From: Shimia sp. SK013
GTDB taxonomy: Bacteria > Pseudomonadota > Alphaproteobacteria > Rhodobacterales > Rhodobacteraceae
Direction of reading: 5' to 3'
NCBI RefSeq assembly: GCF_001292625.1
Contig: NZ_LAJH01000016.1
Coordinates: forward strand, 30,205 to 94,204
Length of the DNA stretch: 64,000 nucleotides
This document shows, piece by piece, positions 44,710-54,750 of this stretch; the stretch's first letter is position 1, and every line of letters starts with the position of its first letter. The translations under genes were made by a program, and so were the position numbers. The notes below the pieces were generated by a model that was not told the origin of the DNA, did not search any database, and saw only the letters and a list, made by a program, of their open reading frames with translations.

Positions 44710-45276
44710 TTACGCGTCTGCGGTTTCGGAAGGTGCTTCATCCTTGCGAAGGATGTCGGCAACTTTCTTACCACGACGTGCGGCAACCTGACGTGGGCTG
44801 GCTTCTTTGTTCAGCCCGTCCATGGTTGCGCGGATCATGTTGTAGGGGTTCTGCGAACCGAGCGATTTCGAAACAACGTCTTTGACGCCGAGCATTTCGA
44901 AAACGGCACGCATTGGACCACCCGCGATGATACCGGTACCTTCCGGTGCGGTACGCATAACCACTTTACCGGCGCCGTGACGGCCTTCCATGTCGTGGTG
45001 CAGGGTACGACCCTCGCGCAGAGGCACGCGGATCATCTGGCGCTTGGCTTGTTCAGTGGCTTTACGAATGGCCTCAGGGACCTCTTTCGCTTTACCTTTG
45101 CCAAAGCCAACCCGGCCTTTTTGGTCACCGACAACAACCAGTGCTGCGAAGCCAAAGTTCTTACCACCTTTGGTGGTTTTCGAAACACGGTTGATCGCAA
45201 CTAGGCGATCAGAAAATTCCGGTGTCTCATCTTCGCGGTTGCGACCGCGACCCCGGCGATTATCACGTTCTGCCAT
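44710..45276 (-). CDS. rpsE: 30S ribosomal protein S5
   Basis: This 188-residue S5 starts with an Arg/Asp-rich extension ([15 protein letters not shown]) and has the double-stranded RNA-binding segment [20 protein letters not shown]. It then has '[19 protein letters not shown]' in the C-terminal domain. It helps tRNA selection fidelity. It is separated from rplR by a 115-base gap without a recognisable gene. Confidence 0.98.
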   Translation of the reverse strand: MAERDNRRGRGRNREDETPEFSDRLVAINRVSKTTKGGKNFGFAALVVVGDQKGRVGFGKGKAKEVPEAIRKATEQAKRQMIRVPLREGRTLHHDMEGRHGAGKVVMRTAPEGTGIIAGGPMRAVFEMLGVKDVVSKSLGSQNPYNMIRATMDGLNKEASPRQVAARRGKKVADILRKDEAPSETADA

Positions 45277-45391
45277 TTGGCATTCCTTTATCTACTGGCG
45301 CGTGGCGCCCTTTATCTCGATCCCAGTGAGGCCCAACCAAGGCCGGACCTCCCGGATCATCGGGGGGACGTTGCCGTCCCCCACAAGTTGC

Positions 45392-45754
45392 TTATACGCT
45401 CAGGCCGCCTTCACGCGCAGCTTCGGCCAAGGCCTTCACTTTGCCGTGGAAGAGGAAACCACCGCGGTCGAAATAAGCTTCGCTCACGCCGGCTTTCTTG
45501 GCACGTTCGGCAATCGCGGCACCCACTTTGGTGGCTGCTTCGATGTTGTTTTTGCCGATTACGCCAAGATCCTTTTCGAGGGTCGAGGCCGAGGCCACGG
45601 TGACGCCATTGCGATCGTCGATCAGCTGAGCGCTGATGTTCTTGTTCGAACGGTGTACCGAAAGGCGCATCTTGCGATCGCCATTGACCTTGCGAAGTTT
45701 GTTCCGGACGCGCAGGCGGCGCTTGAGGAACAGTGTCCGTTTGCTGTTTGCCAT
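45392..45754 (-). CDS. rplR: 50S ribosomal protein L18
   Basis: This 120-residue L18 starts [20 protein letters not shown], with [20 protein letters not shown] in the core and the end '[24 protein letters not shown]'. It binds 5S rRNA. It follows rplF by 11 bases. Confidence 0.98.
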   Translation of the reverse strand: MANSKRTLFLKRRLRVRNKLRKVNGDRKMRLSVHRSNKNISAQLIDDRNGVTVASASTLEKDLGVIGKNNIEAATKVGAAIAERAKKAGVSEAYFDRGGFLFHGKVKALAEAAREGGLSV

Positions 45755-45765
45755 CTGTCTGGTCC

Positions 45766-46299
45766 TTACTTCTTCTTACCTTCCTTGCGGAAGATATACT
45801 CGTCTTTATACTTGATGCCTTTGCCTTTATAGGGCTCGGGCTTACGCCATTCGCGGATGTTCGCCGCGACTTGGCCTACAAGCTGGTTGCTGGTACCCTC
45901 GACAATGATCTGCGTGGGCTTCGGTGCGGTCACGGTGATACCGGCCGGCACGTCGAAGTTCACTTCGTGCGAGAGACCGAGCGACAGCTTCAGGGTATTG
46001 CCCTGCATCTGTGCACGATAACCAACACCGTTGATCTCGAGTTCTTTCTTGAAGCCCGAAGTCACACCGGTCACCATGTTAGAGATGACAGTGCGAGACA
46101 TACCCCATTGTTGACGTGCACGCTTGGACGAGCCGCGCGGTGTCACAGTCACAACGTTGTCTTCTACCGCAACAGTGACATCGTCAGTTGCAGTGAAAGA
46201 CTGGGTGTCCTTCGGACCTTTGATTTCGATGGTCTGGCCGGAGACAGAAGCGCTAACGCCGCTGGGCAGCTCGACCGGTTTTTTACCAATACGAGACAT
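45766..46299 (-). CDS. rplF: 50S ribosomal protein L6
   Basis: This 177-residue L6 starts [19 protein letters not shown] and ends [20 protein letters not shown], the invariant C-terminus of the family. It supports the factor-binding region of the large subunit. It follows rpsH by 11 bases. Confidence 0.98.
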   Translation of the reverse strand: MSRIGKKPVELPSGVSASVSGQTIEIKGPKDTQSFTATDDVTVAVEDNVVTVTPRGSSKRARQQWGMSRTVISNMVTGVTSGFKKELEINGVGYRAQMQGNTLKLSLGLSHEVNFDVPAGITVTAPKPTQIIVEGTSNQLVGQVAANIREWRKPEPYKGKGIKYKDEYIFRKEGKKK

Positions 46300-46310
46300 A
46301 ACAGCTCTCC

Positions 46311-46700
46311 TTAGAAGACCGTGCAGAGTACTTCGCCGCCAACTTTGTTGGAACGAGCACTTGCATCCGACATCACACCTTTAGAGGTGGAGACAATCGA
46401 CACGCCCAGGCCCTGACGGACCGTTGGGATGTCATCGACGCCCATGTAAACGCGACGGCCAGGTTTGGAAACCCGAGCCAATTCACGAATAACAGGAGTG
46501 CCTTCGTAGTATTTCAGGCTGATTTCGAAGGCCGGGTGGCCGTTCTCTTCAGATGCTTCATAGCCGCGGATGTAGCCTTCGTCGGCCAGCACATCCAGAA
46601 CCCAGCCGCGCAATTTGGAAGCAGGTGTGGAAACCACCGACTTGCCGCGCATCTGGCCGTTGCGGATACGGGTCAGCATATCACCGATAGGATCGTTCAT
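46311..46700 (-). CDS. rpsH: 30S ribosomal protein S8
   Basis: This 129-residue S8 starts [20 protein letters not shown] and has the C-terminal [20 protein letters not shown] motif that binds 16S rRNA helix 21. In many bacteria S8 also represses the spc operon at the rplE region. Whether this feedback works here with the split operon is unknown. Confidence 0.98.
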   Translation of the reverse strand: MNDPIGDMLTRIRNGQMRGKSVVSTPASKLRGWVLDVLADEGYIRGYEASEENGHPAFEISLKYYEGTPVIRELARVSKPGRRVYMGVDDIPTVRQGLGVSIVSTSKGVMSDASARSNKVGGEVLCTVF

Positions 46701-46712
46701 AATACTCTCTCC

Positions 46713-47018
46713 TTACCAGCTAGATTTGACCATGCCGGGGATCTGACCTGCAGAACCCAGCTCGCGCAGCGCGATACGGCTGACCTTCAGCTTACGGTAG
46801 TAAGCGTGAGGACGACCGGTCAGCTGACAACGGTTGTGAAGACGAGTTGCCGAGCTGTTGCGCGGCAGTTTGGCCAGTTTCAGACGCGCTTTGAAACGCT
46901 CTTCCATTGGCTTGGACTCATCGGCGGCGATTTCTTTCAGCTCTGCACGTTTGACTGCGTATTTCGCAACCAGACGTTCACGCTTCTTTTCGCGTTCGAT
47001 CATAGATTTTTTAGCCAT
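46713..47018 (-). CDS. rpsN: 30S ribosomal protein S14
   Basis: This 101-residue, zinc-free long-form S14 starts [20 protein letters not shown] and ends [20 protein letters not shown]. The CxxC zinc motifs of the short form are absent. It follows rplE by 18 bases. Confidence 0.98.
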   Translation of the reverse strand: MAKKSMIEREKKRERLVAKYAVKRAELKEIAADESKPMEERFKARLKLAKLPRNSSATRLHNRCQLTGRPHAYYRKLKVSRIALRELGSAGQIPGMVKSSW

Positions 47019-47036
47019 GTCTAATCCTTCCTGCGC

Positions 47037-47597
47037 TTATGCGTTGAACGGCATGTTGAAATGCTTCAACAGGCTCTTCGCTTCAGCGTCGGTGTTGGCA
47101 TCGGTGGCGATGACGATATCCATGCCCCAGTTTTCGTCGACTTTATCAAAGTCGATTTCTGGGAATACGATGTGCTCTTTCAAGCCGGTGGCAAAGTTGC
47201 CGCGGCCATCAAAGCTCGGGTTCACACCACGGAAGTCGCGGATGCGAGGCATCGCAATGGTGATCAAACGATCGAGGAATTCGTACATACGGTCGCCGCG
47301 CAGTGTTACTTTGGCGCCCATTGGCATGCCTTCGCGAACGCGAAAGCCGGCAATGGAGTTCTTAGCAACAGTGGTCAGTGCTTTCTGGCCCGCAATAGCG
47401 GTCAGATCAGCCTGCGCCGACTTGGCTTTTTTGCTGTCTTTCACGGCTGCACGGCCACAGCCGATGTTCAGCACGATCTTTTCCAGCTTCGGGATCTGCA
47501 TGTCGCTTTTGTAACCGAACTCTTCTTTGAGAGCGGCGCGGATGGAATCCGCATAAAGCGCCTTCAGACGCGGGGTGTAGTTTGCGGTATCAAGCAT
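47037..47597 (-). CDS. rplE: 50S ribosomal protein L5
   Basis: This 186-residue L5 has [40 protein letters not shown] and the C-terminal [20 protein letters not shown]. It binds 5S rRNA. The ATG at 47597 overlaps the end of rplX by 8 bases; a TTG at 47600 would add one residue. Confidence 0.98.
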   Translation of the reverse strand: MLDTANYTPRLKALYADSIRAALKEEFGYKSDMQIPKLEKIVLNIGCGRAAVKDSKKAKSAQADLTAIAGQKALTTVAKNSIAGFRVREGMPMGAKVTLRGDRMYEFLDRLITIAMPRIRDFRGVNPSFDGRGNFATGLKEHIVFPEIDFDKVDENWGMDIVIATDANTDAEAKSLLKHFNMPFNA

Positions 47598-47901
47598 CAA
47601 TCACGTCCCCCGTGGTTTTGGCAAAACGCACTTTCTTGTCGCCTTCCATACGGAAGCCAACGCGTGTTGCTTTGCCATTTGCGTCCAGCAGAGCCAGGTT
47701 AGACAGTTCGATCGGCATCGCCTGAGGGATGCGACCGCCCTGATTGGTCTGGCTTTGTTTGGTGTGGCGGATGGCGATGTTGATGCCTTCCACAACAGCT
47801 TTACCGGCTTTGGGGTCAACAGAGGAAATCGAGCCCTCTTTGCCTTTGTCCTTACCGGCCAATACGACGACTTTGTCGCCTTTTTTCAGCTTAGCAGCCA
47901 T
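47590..47901 (-). CDS. rplX: 50S ribosomal protein L24
   Basis: This 103-residue L24 starts with a KOW domain ([20 protein letters not shown]) followed by [20 protein letters not shown]. It initiates large-subunit assembly. It lies 1 base after rplN and overlaps rplE. Confidence 0.98.
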   Translation of the reverse strand: MAAKLKKGDKVVVLAGKDKGKEGSISSVDPKAGKAVVEGINIAIRHTKQSQTNQGGRIPQAMPIELSNLALLDANGKATRVGFRMEGDKKVRFAKTTGDVIDA

Positions 47902-47902
47902 C

Positions 47903-48271
47903 TTACAGCACCTCCGGCGCGAGTGAGATGATCTTCATGAAGTTCTTGGCGCGCAGCTCACGAACAACTGGGCCGAAGATACGAGTACCTACAGGCTCAT
48001 TGGCATTGTTCAAAATAACAGCCGCGTTGCGATCAAAACGGATCGCTGTGCCATCTTCACGACGGACTTCTTTAGCGGTGCGTACGACGACGGCCTTACG
48101 GACGTCACCTTTCTTTACGCGACCACGTGGTATGGCTTCCTTAACCGAGACAACGATAACGTCGCCTACGGATGCGTACTTACGCTTGGAACCACCCAGA
48201 ACCTTAATGCACTGAACACGGCGAGCGCCGCTGTTGTCAGCAACATCCAGGTTGGTTTGCATCTGGATCAT
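47903..48271 (-). CDS. rplN: 50S ribosomal protein L14
   Basis: This 122-residue L14 starts [20 protein letters not shown] and has '[23 protein letters not shown]' in the core. It contributes to a bridge between the subunits. A 96-base gap with a small hairpin (CGACTA / TAGTCG near 48321-48345) separates it from rpsQ. Confidence 0.98.
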   Translation of the reverse strand: MIQMQTNLDVADNSGARRVQCIKVLGGSKRKYASVGDVIVVSVKEAIPRGRVKKGDVRKAVVVRTAKEVRREDGTAIRFDRNAAVILNNANEPVGTRIFGPVVRELRAKNFMKIISLAPEVL

Positions 48272-48367
48272 GTGGTTTCTCCCGACCTATGGGGCGCCGA
48301 TGCGTGGCGAGATCCCCAGGGTTTCGACTAACTGTTAAGTCTAGTCGCTTTGGGAGCCTTGCGGCTC

Positions 48368-48598
48368 TTAAGCTTCCAGAACTTCCCAGCGTTTGGTTTT
48401 CGAACGCGGAGCGCATTCGATAATGCGAACATTGTCACCTACTTTGTAGGCGTTGTTCTCATCGTGAGCCCGGTACTTTTTGGACTTACGAATGGTTTTC
48501 TTCAGAACCGGGTGCGTAAAGCGGCGCTCTACGGAAACGGTGACTGTTTGTGCGTTGGCATCCGAAGTAACGGTGCCAGTCAGGATACGTTTGGGCAT
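48368..48598 (-). CDS. rpsQ: 30S ribosomal protein S17
   Basis: This 76-residue S17 starts [20 protein letters not shown], with [20 protein letters not shown] and [16 protein letters not shown] at the end. It follows rpmC by 14 bases. Confidence 0.98.
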   Translation of the reverse strand: MPKRILTGTVTSDANAQTVTVSVERRFTHPVLKKTIRKSKKYRAHDENNAYKVGDNVRIIECAPRSKTKRWEVLEA

Positions 48599-48612
48599 CT
48601 ATCAGGCTCCTA

Positions 48613-48813
48613 TTATTCTGCTGCCGACTTGGCTTTTTCGTTCAGGATGGTCTTAACACGTGCAGCGTTACGACGCGCTTCACGGATCAAGGCCGGGTTT
48701 TCCATTTGGCCAGTAGCCTGTTGGAAACGCAGGTTGAACGATTCTTTTTTCAGATTGGCCAGCTCTTCACGAAGCTGATCCGGCGTTTTTTCACGCAGTT
48801 CGTTGGCGTTCAT
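48613..48813 (-). CDS. rpmC: 50S ribosomal protein L29
   Basis: This 66-residue L29 starts [20 protein letters not shown] and has [20 protein letters not shown]. The ATG at 48813 follows AAAGGAAGAGG; the open frame extends upstream without family similarity. It normally follows rplP directly, but here rplP lies 5.5 kb away. rpmC therefore heads its own unit with the promoter at 48934-48962. Confidence 0.97.
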   Translation of the reverse strand: MNANELREKTPDQLREELANLKKESFNLRFQQATGQMENPALIREARRNAARVKTILNEKAKSAAE

Positions 48814-48933
48814 CGCCTCTTCCTTTCTCATACACCAGAAGGCCCCCGGGTTATATGCAGGGTTACCTTTTGACCTGATGGACAAATGATAAAACACACG
48901 AATCCCGTAACAACAGAATCCGCGAGATGGAGC

Positions 48934-48962
48934 CATATACGGTCCACACTCAGAAATGGCAA
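48934..48962 (-). promoter_or_regulatory. sigma-70 promoter of the rpmC-rpmD unit
   Basis: On the minus strand TTGCCA (48957-48962), a 17-base spacer and TATATG (48934-48939) give a leader of about 110 bases before rpmC. The -35 is identical to those before rpsJ and rplB, and the -10 differs by one base. Confidence 0.72.
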
Positions 48963-49069
48963 GCGGTTGTTGGCGTTTTAGTTGCGTTCTGCCTCGCAAG
49001 GCAAGTGTGCCGCCCCTTTTAGGAGCGGCACCTCATGTGTCAAAGCTGATCCCCACAGAGATCTCGAAC

Positions 49070-50680
49070 TCACTTCTTCGCCAGATTGCGCTTGCGTTCA
49101 CGCAACAGACCGATGGTCACAGAGACGCACATCAGCAAGAGCACAATGGCAAAAGGGAAGCCGGTGGCAATCGACGCTGCTTGAAGCGCGCCCAATCCGC
49201 CGCCTAGCAACAGCGCAATCGCGATCGCCCCTTCAAGGATACACCAGAACACCCGCTGCGAGGTTGGCGCATCGGTTTTCCCGCCGGCCGTGATCGTGTC
49301 GATCACCAACGAGCCGGAGTCCGACGACGTCACAAAGAAGACAATCACAAGGACAATGCCCACAAAGGACAGCACGCTGGTCATGGGCAAACCCTCAAAC
49401 ATCACGAACATCTTCAGTTCCGTGCTCGCGCCAGCCAATGCCTCAGCACCGTCTACGGTCTGCTCCAATGCGGCACCCCCGAATGTCGCCATCCAAATCG
49501 CGCCCACCAAAGTCGGAATGATCAAAACGCAAAAGATGAACTCGCGAATTGTACGACCTCTGGAGATCCGCGCGATAAACATGCCCACAAAAGGCGACCA
49601 GGAAATCCACCACGCCCAATAGAATGTGGTCCAACCCTGCATAAAGTTGGTGTCCTCGCGCCCGACCCAGTTGCTCAGGGTCGGCAAATTCACGACATAG
49701 TCCGCCATACCACTAAAGAAGCCCGATACAATCGCAAGCGTCGGCCCGAGAACCAGCACCAGAACCAGCAAAACAGCCGCCAGTATCATGTTGGCCTCCG
49801 AAAGTCGTTTGACGCCCTTGTCCAGACCGGCCACCACCGACACCAGCGCAAAAACCGTGATCAGCACCACAAGCAGCACACTCATGCCGTCGGTGACCGG
49901 CACATCAAACAGATAGTTCAATCCGGCAAGCGCCTGTGTCGCGCCCAACCCAAGCGAGGTCGCAAGACCAAAAATCGTGGCAAACACCGCCAGAATGTCG
50001 ACAACATGCCCCATCCAGCCCCAGGTTCTTTCGCCCAGAATCGGCCAGAACACAGACCGCATGGTCAAAGGCAGTCCGCGGTTGAAGCTGAAAAACGCCA
50101 GCGCCAACGCCACGATGGCATAGACCGCCCAGGGGTGAAGCCCCCAATGGAAAATCGTGGCCGCCATCGCCAAATCGCGCGCGCCCTGCACGTCGCCTTC
50201 GGCCCCAAGCAACGGCGCCCAGTCGGTTCGCAAACCGTCTTCGCCAACGACCACGCCGCCAACCGATGATCCGTAATGAGAAATCGGCTCTGCCACGCCC
50301 CAGAACACCAATCCGATGCCCATGCCAGCGGCAAACAGCATCGAAAGCCACGCGCCATAGCTGTAGTCCGCTTTGGCATTTTCGCCGCCCAGTCGGATCT
50401 TGCCCAATGGGGAAATCATCAGCACCAGCGAGAACAGCACAAAGACGTTGGTGGCCAGCATGAACACCCAGTCAAAGTTGCTTGTCAGCGTGACCCGCAA
50501 TTCACCGAAAAAGACTCCGGCTTGCTCTTTGAACACCAGCGAAAAGAAAACAAATGCGACAATCGTCAATCCGGAGACAGCAAACACCGGGTTGTGAATG
50601 TCTAACCCAAAAATTTGAACGTTGTCTTGGCCCACCTCATAATCGGTGTTGGCCTTTTGGTCGGTATTGGCATTGCTCAT
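49070..50680 (-). CDS. BCCT-family glycine betaine/choline-type transporter
   Basis: This 536-residue carrier has the signature 'MLFAAGMGIGLVFWGVAEPISHY' near residue 115 and the TM8 signature TFYWAWWISWSPFVGMFIAR, with the complete tryptophan set. It is a typical compact BCCT protein, unlike the one at 505. The N-terminal 15 residues are Asn/Ala-rich. It lies in the joint between rplP and rpmC, transcribed in the ribosomal direction but downstream of the inserted genes, and its own promoter is expected in the 138-base gap. Osmoprotectant uptake is the likely role. Confidence 0.92.
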   Translation of the reverse strand: MSNANTDQKANTDYEVGQDNVQIFGLDIHNPVFAVSGLTIVAFVFFSLVFKEQAGVFFGELRVTLTSNFDWVFMLATNVFVLFSLVLMISPLGKIRLGGENAKADYSYGAWLSMLFAAGMGIGLVFWGVAEPISHYGSSVGGVVVGEDGLRTDWAPLLGAEGDVQGARDLAMAATIFHWGLHPWAVYAIVALALAFFSFNRGLPLTMRSVFWPILGERTWGWMGHVVDILAVFATIFGLATSLGLGATQALAGLNYLFDVPVTDGMSVLLVVLITVFALVSVVAGLDKGVKRLSEANMILAAVLLVLVLVLGPTLAIVSGFFSGMADYVVNLPTLSNWVGREDTNFMQGWTTFYWAWWISWSPFVGMFIARISRGRTIREFIFCVLIIPTLVGAIWMATFGGAALEQTVDGAEALAGASTELKMFVMFEGLPMTSVLSFVGIVLVIVFFVTSSDSGSLVIDTITAGGKTDAPTSQRVFWCILEGAIAIALLLGGGLGALQAASIATGFPFAIVLLLMCVSVTIGLLRERKRNLAKK

Positions 50681-50818
50681 TGCAGCCTCCCGTTGGTTGG
50701 ATATGTCACCCTATGAGAGAAACATGCTTAACCAAAAGGAAACTTGCGACCCTCGCCATTCTGTTTGCGGCTTAAGTAAGCAAAAAGTGGACCCTGCGTT
50801 GGCTTGTCCACCGGCGTG

Positions 50819-51439
50819 TCACTCCCACTTGTAGTTAAAGCTCACGCTGATGCGGTCGTCCTCAGCCATATTCATAGGCACTTCATGGCGAAGCCAACTT
50901 TCCCACAATAACACATCACCCACGTCCGGTTTGACATAAATGAACGGCTCCAGTTCTCGTCGGGCGCCACTGCGCCGAACCGGTGCGGCCATCATGCGAC
51001 CAGACCGCGGGTCTTCGAGTTTGAGCGCGCTGGCGCCTTCCGGCATGGCCACATATGTCGTGCCGCTGATCACGGAATGTGGATGTAGATGCGAACTGTG
51101 CATCCCGCCCTCTGGCAGGATGTTGATCCACAGGTCTTCCAGAACAAGACTGCGCCCATCCAGATCAAATTGCAGATCTTCGACGAAAGCGGCGACATGC
51201 TTGTCCAGTGCGGCAACAATGTCCGCAAAAATCGGGAACCGCCAAGGCAAGTCCGTCAAAGACGCATAAGATGTGTAGCCGGGATAGCCCTTCTCCTCGC
51301 ACCAGTTTTGCCCTGCTTCATCGTCTTGTGCGATGGAGTAACAAGAGGCTTCAAGCTCTGAGGCGTCGATGTCCGGACCAATCTCAGACAAACGGGCACG
51401 GTACAGGCGGGTCACAAAGAGGGATTCGATTTGGCTCAT
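50819..51439 (-). CDS. putative 2OG-Fe(II) oxygenase (TIGR02466-type)
   Basis: This 206-residue protein has a cupin-like double-stranded beta-helix pattern. The probable iron ligands lie in MHSSHLHPHSVISGTTYVAM near residue 112. The second histidine is in 'GDVLLWESWLRHEVPMNM' near 187, and RISVSFNYKW follows as the 2-oxoglutarate side. This layout is that of the uncharacterised TIGR02466 family of marine bacteria and phages. The substrate is unknown. It is 138 bases upstream of the BCCT gene on the same strand, so it could act on an imported betaine, but this is only positional. Confidence 0.75.
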   Translation of the reverse strand: MSQIESLFVTRLYRARLSEIGPDIDASELEASCYSIAQDDEAGQNWCEEKGYPGYTSYASLTDLPWRFPIFADIVAALDKHVAAFVEDLQFDLDGRSLVLEDLWINILPEGGMHSSHLHPHSVISGTTYVAMPEGASALKLEDPRSGRMMAAPVRRSGARRELEPFIYVKPDVGDVLLWESWLRHEVPMNMAEDDRISVSFNYKWE

Positions 51440-51688
51440 GTCTTTCTCCTACCGCAAGGCCTCAGAAGAAGCGAGTTCACTCTCCAGTGCCTCCGCTGCG
51501 CCAGCAAGGGTCCGCCACTCCCGGATCAGGATTCCGCTACGTAAAGCCCGAGACACAAAGAGAAAATCAATCTCAGGCCCCCGACCTTCATACCATGGCC
51601 AAACCCTTGCAACAAAGGCGCCTACGAACTTTTAACCATTGGCTGATAGCCATTTGGTCAATCTGAACGCATCAGGACTTGCCGAGAC

Positions 51689-53857
51689 ATGAAAATGAAA
51701 ATTTCAATCCGACTTGCCATATTTGTAATCATTGGTCTCGCCTTAGGAGTCCTATTCGTGATCGCCAGCACAGCCATGACCGCCTTTAACCAGCGCGACA
51801 TTGCTCAGCACCGCATTCTTGCGATCGACAATATCAATTTGGAAACAGAAGGACTTCAAATCAAATTCCTCATGGCGAGGCGTCACGAGAAGGACTTCCT
51901 TCTGCGCAAGACCACCAAATACATCGATCAGCATGCCGCCACGATGAACGCGATGACCGCCGACTTCGAAACGCTGTCTATCCATCTGGACGAATTGCCT
52001 GAAATGGCGGAGGCCACAGCGGCCCTGCCAGAGTTACAGGAGCACATCCTTCAATACGAAGAGAGCTTTGCCGCCCTGGTTGCTTCAAACCAACGCCTTG
52101 GTCTGACCGGAACCGAAGGTCTTCACGGCGCACTCAACGCAGCTGTTAGTGCCGTAGAGGGGGAGCTCAAATTCATCGAAGTCCCGGTTTTGCACGCCAA
52201 AATCCTAACCGCTCGCCAATCCGAAAAGGATTTCATGCTGACCAGTGACACAGCTTACGTTGATGCGGTTCTCCAGCGCCTCAAGGAATTTCGCGCTCTA
52301 CCGGTCTTCTTGTACAACTCTGCAGAGCAAAAGACGAAAATTGACCAGGCGCTTGACGAATATGAAACCGCATTCGTCGCCTTTGCAGATGAAACTACCG
52401 TTGAAGTGGCCGCTCGCAAAAACGTGTCGGCAGCCTTTGCCGCATCCCAGCCAGCCATGCAAAAAATTGTGGAAACTGCCGGTTCCGTGCGCACACTTCT
52501 TGAGGCAGAAGACGCCGCCGTTGCACAATCCGCTCGCAACACAACTGTCCTCGTCGGCTCCATCGGCGGATTGTTTTATGTGCTCTGCTCGCTTCTTATG
52601 GCGCGCGCCATCTCCCGCCCGCTGCGCGCTCTGGACAATTTCCTGAAGAAGATGAATGCAGGTGATTTCTCTGTCGATGTGCCAAAAGCGGCTATTCGGG
52701 AAATTTCCGCGATCGTTGATGTTGCGTCGCAAAACCGCGAAGAAGAAGTCCAAAAACAGGCCCTCATGCACGACGTTTCTGCCGTGATAGAAGCCTGCGC
52801 AGATGGGGACTTCTCCATGCGCATTGACGTCACACATGAAGAAAACGGCTTCACCGAACTGGCTCACGGCGTGAATCTTATTGGCGAAGTCGCAGAAAAA
52901 GGGCTCGGCGACATCAAATCCGCGCTCAGCATTCTTGCCACAGGCGACCTCACCCACCAGATGCCCGCAGGACAGAAAGGTGTCTTCAAGGAGATCTCTT
53001 CGGCCATTGACCACCTCAACAGCAGCCTTGATGATATGGTGCGTCAGCTGACCAACTCCAGCAGCGTCCTGAACCGGACAGCCGGCGAAATCGCGTCTGC
53101 CGTCGACGACGCCTCCCGCCGTGGAGAAGTGGCGGCAGCCTCGCTTGAGGAAACCTCCGCTGCACTGCAAAACATCAGTGCAACCGTCAGCGACACGGCG
53201 GCAAATGCCCAATCTGCCCGCGAACACGTCGATTTGGCGCAAGACAAAGCCAACGACAGCCGCCGCATCGCCGAAGAGAGCCTGACCGCCATGCAGCGCA
53301 TCAAGGACAGCTCCGACGCCATCTCCCAGATTACCGACATGATCGAAGACGTGGCTTTTCAAACCAATTTGCTGGCCCTCAACGCCGGTGTCGAGGCCGC
53401 GCGAGCTGGCGATGCAGGGCGTGGCTTTGCCGTCGTCGCCTCCGAGGTCCGCGCGCTGGCGCAACGCTCTTCCGGCGCCGCGCATGATATCAGCGAACTG
53501 ATCGCAAGCTCGACCTCAGAAGTCACCAACGGCGTCGCATTGATGGATCAAACCGGCAATGCACTGGAAGACATCGTCGGTGCTGTCGAAAAGGTTGTGG
53601 GCAAGGTCAAAGACATCGCGGAGAACACTGTTGAGCAATCAGCCAGCCTCACCGAGGTCAACGGTTCTGTCGAGTCGCTGGACCGCGACGGCCAAAACAG
53701 CGCGGCAATGCTCGAAGAAACCTCGGCCGCCGGACAGGTGTTGCGCACCGAGGCCCAAAACCTGGTTGAGGCCATGTCCCGCTTCCGTTTGCGCGAAAAA
53801 GCCAGCCCAAAAACGCCGATCCAGTCGGCCAAGCGGTCAACCATCCGCGCCGCCTGA
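51689..53857 (+). CDS. methyl-accepting chemotaxis protein with long helical sensor domain
   Basis: This 722-residue chemoreceptor has TM1 at about residues 7-30, a periplasmic helical domain of about 255 residues and TM2 (VLVGSIGGLFYVLCSLLMAR) near 290-310. HAMP-like repeats follow. The signalling hairpin tip is 'LALNAGVEAARAGDAGRGFA' with VVASEVRALAQRSSGAAHDI. The length and all-alpha pattern of the sensor suggest a helical bimodular (HBM-like) module for organic acids or related ligands; this is inference. No C-terminal CheR-binding pentapeptide is present. It reads against the ribosomal direction and is followed by a terminator. Confidence 0.92.
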   Translation: MKMKISIRLAIFVIIGLALGVLFVIASTAMTAFNQRDIAQHRILAIDNINLETEGLQIKFLMARRHEKDFLLRKTTKYIDQHAATMNAMTADFETLSIHLDELPEMAEATAALPELQEHILQYEESFAALVASNQRLGLTGTEGLHGALNAAVSAVEGELKFIEVPVLHAKILTARQSEKDFMLTSDTAYVDAVLQRLKEFRALPVFLYNSAEQKTKIDQALDEYETAFVAFADETTVEVAARKNVSAAFAASQPAMQKIVETAGSVRTLLEAEDAAVAQSARNTTVLVGSIGGLFYVLCSLLMARAISRPLRALDNFLKKMNAGDFSVDVPKAAIREISAIVDVASQNREEEVQKQALMHDVSAVIEACADGDFSMRIDVTHEENGFTELAHGVNLIGEVAEKGLGDIKSALSILATGDLTHQMPAGQKGVFKEISSAIDHLNSSLDDMVRQLTNSSSVLNRTAGEIASAVDDASRRGEVAAASLEETSAALQNISATVSDTAANAQSAREHVDLAQDKANDSRRIAEESLTAMQRIKDSSDAISQITDMIEDVAFQTNLLALNAGVEAARAGDAGRGFAVVASEVRALAQRSSGAAHDISELIASSTSEVTNGVALMDQTGNALEDIVGAVEKVVGKVKDIAENTVEQSASLTEVNGSVESLDRDGQNSAAMLEETSAAGQVLRTEAQNLVEAMSRFRLREKASPKTPIQSAKRSTIRAA

Positions 53858-53877
53858 TACCGACGTCATGACAACAC

Positions 53878-53910
53878 AAAAGCCCCACACAGCAATGTGT
53901 CGGGGCTTTT
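53878..53910 (+). terminator. terminator after the chemoreceptor gene
   Basis: AAAAGCCCCACAC / GTGTCGGGGCTTTT, followed by TGTTTTTC, forms a strong rho-independent terminator 20 bases after the chemoreceptor stop. It can work in both directions and may also end the small minus-strand gene at 53934. Confidence 0.87.
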
Positions 53911-53933
53911 TGTTTTTCGATTAGCCTTGGCCG

Positions 53934-54134
53934 TCAGGCTCGGCGCTTTTGATCTACCAGCCGGTCAGCCTCTATGCGGGCACGCCCTTCGCTAACCATA
54001 TCCGTTAGAGCTTTCAGCCATTCACCCGCCAGATCCTCATGGCCTTTGCGCAATGCACGCAACGCCATCTCTCTTTGCGGGCAATCAGGGAAGTCCTGAA
54101 GGATGTCGGAAACTTTCAAACCGTCTGGTGTCAT
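53934..54134 (-). CDS. small hypothetical protein
   Basis: This 66-residue, mainly helical charged protein (LQDFPDCPQREMALRALRKG, then GRARIEADRLVDQKRRA) belongs to no family I recognise. The ATG at 54134 follows AAAGGC; a TTG at 54140 is an alternative. It lies between the rplP terminator and the chemoreceptor. Confidence 0.5.
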   Translation of the reverse strand: MTPDGLKVSDILQDFPDCPQREMALRALRKGHEDLAGEWLKALTDMVSEGRARIEADRLVDQKRRA

Positions 54135-54258
54135 GAGCAATCAGCCTTTTGAATTAACAAAGGTTAACACAAAGAGTGTTTTCCTCAAAAGGCGAAATTG
54201 CCGACGCGCCCGCCGATGACCCATCTATTTAGCGGGCTTTTTACATAGGTTTGAAACA

Positions 54259-54292
54259 AAAAGCCCCCGCCGATTTCTCGACGGGGGCTTTT
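54259..54292 (-). terminator. terminator after rplP
   Basis: AAAAGCCCCCGCCGA / TCGACGGGGGCTTTT lies 32 bases after the rplP stop and is followed by TTTTTGTTT on the minus strand. It closes the rplB-rplP unit, where the S10 operon would normally continue into rpmC. Confidence 0.88.
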
Positions 54293-54323
54293 AGGTTTTC
54301 AAACGGGTTACTCCGTCAAAGAC

Positions 54324-54737
54324 TTACCAGTCTTCGCGAACCACGACGCGGGTTTTCACCGGCAGCTTCATGGCAGCAAGACGCAGGGCCTCACGTGCGA
54401 CATCGTCGGACACACCGTCGATTTCGAACAGTACACGGCCAGGCTTCACCTTGCAGACCCAACGGTCCACGGAACCCTTACCTTTACCCATACGAACTTC
54501 GATCGGCTTGGCGGTCACAGGCACGTCTGGGAAGATACGGATCCATACCCGACCCTGACGTTTCATGTGACGGGTCATAGCACGACGCGCCGCTTCGATT
54601 TGACGAGCAGTCACACGCTCAGGTGTGGTTGCTTTCAGACCATAAGAACCGAAGTTCAGATCCGAACCGCCTTTAGCAAGACCTTTGATACGGCCTTTGT
54701 GCTGTTTGCGGAATTTTGTACGCTTTGGTTGCAGCAT
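54324..54737 (-). CDS. rplP: 50S ribosomal protein L16
   Basis: This 137-residue L16 starts [20 protein letters not shown] and has [20 protein letters not shown] and [20 protein letters not shown] in the conserved core. It shapes the A-site region of the large subunit. It follows rpsC by 13 bases and is the last gene of its unit. Confidence 0.98.
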   Translation of the reverse strand: MLQPKRTKFRKQHKGRIKGLAKGGSDLNFGSYGLKATTPERVTARQIEAARRAMTRHMKRQGRVWIRIFPDVPVTAKPIEVRMGKGKGSVDRWVCKVKPGRVLFEIDGVSDDVAREALRLAAMKLPVKTRVVVREDW

Positions 54738-54750
54738 TGATCAGTCTCCC

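Noticed and set aside
52298..53485. Open frame of 395 codons on the minus strand opposite the chemoreceptor
   Set aside because: The chemoreceptor signalling domain is unmistakable on the other strand; the antisense frame has shadow-like composition.
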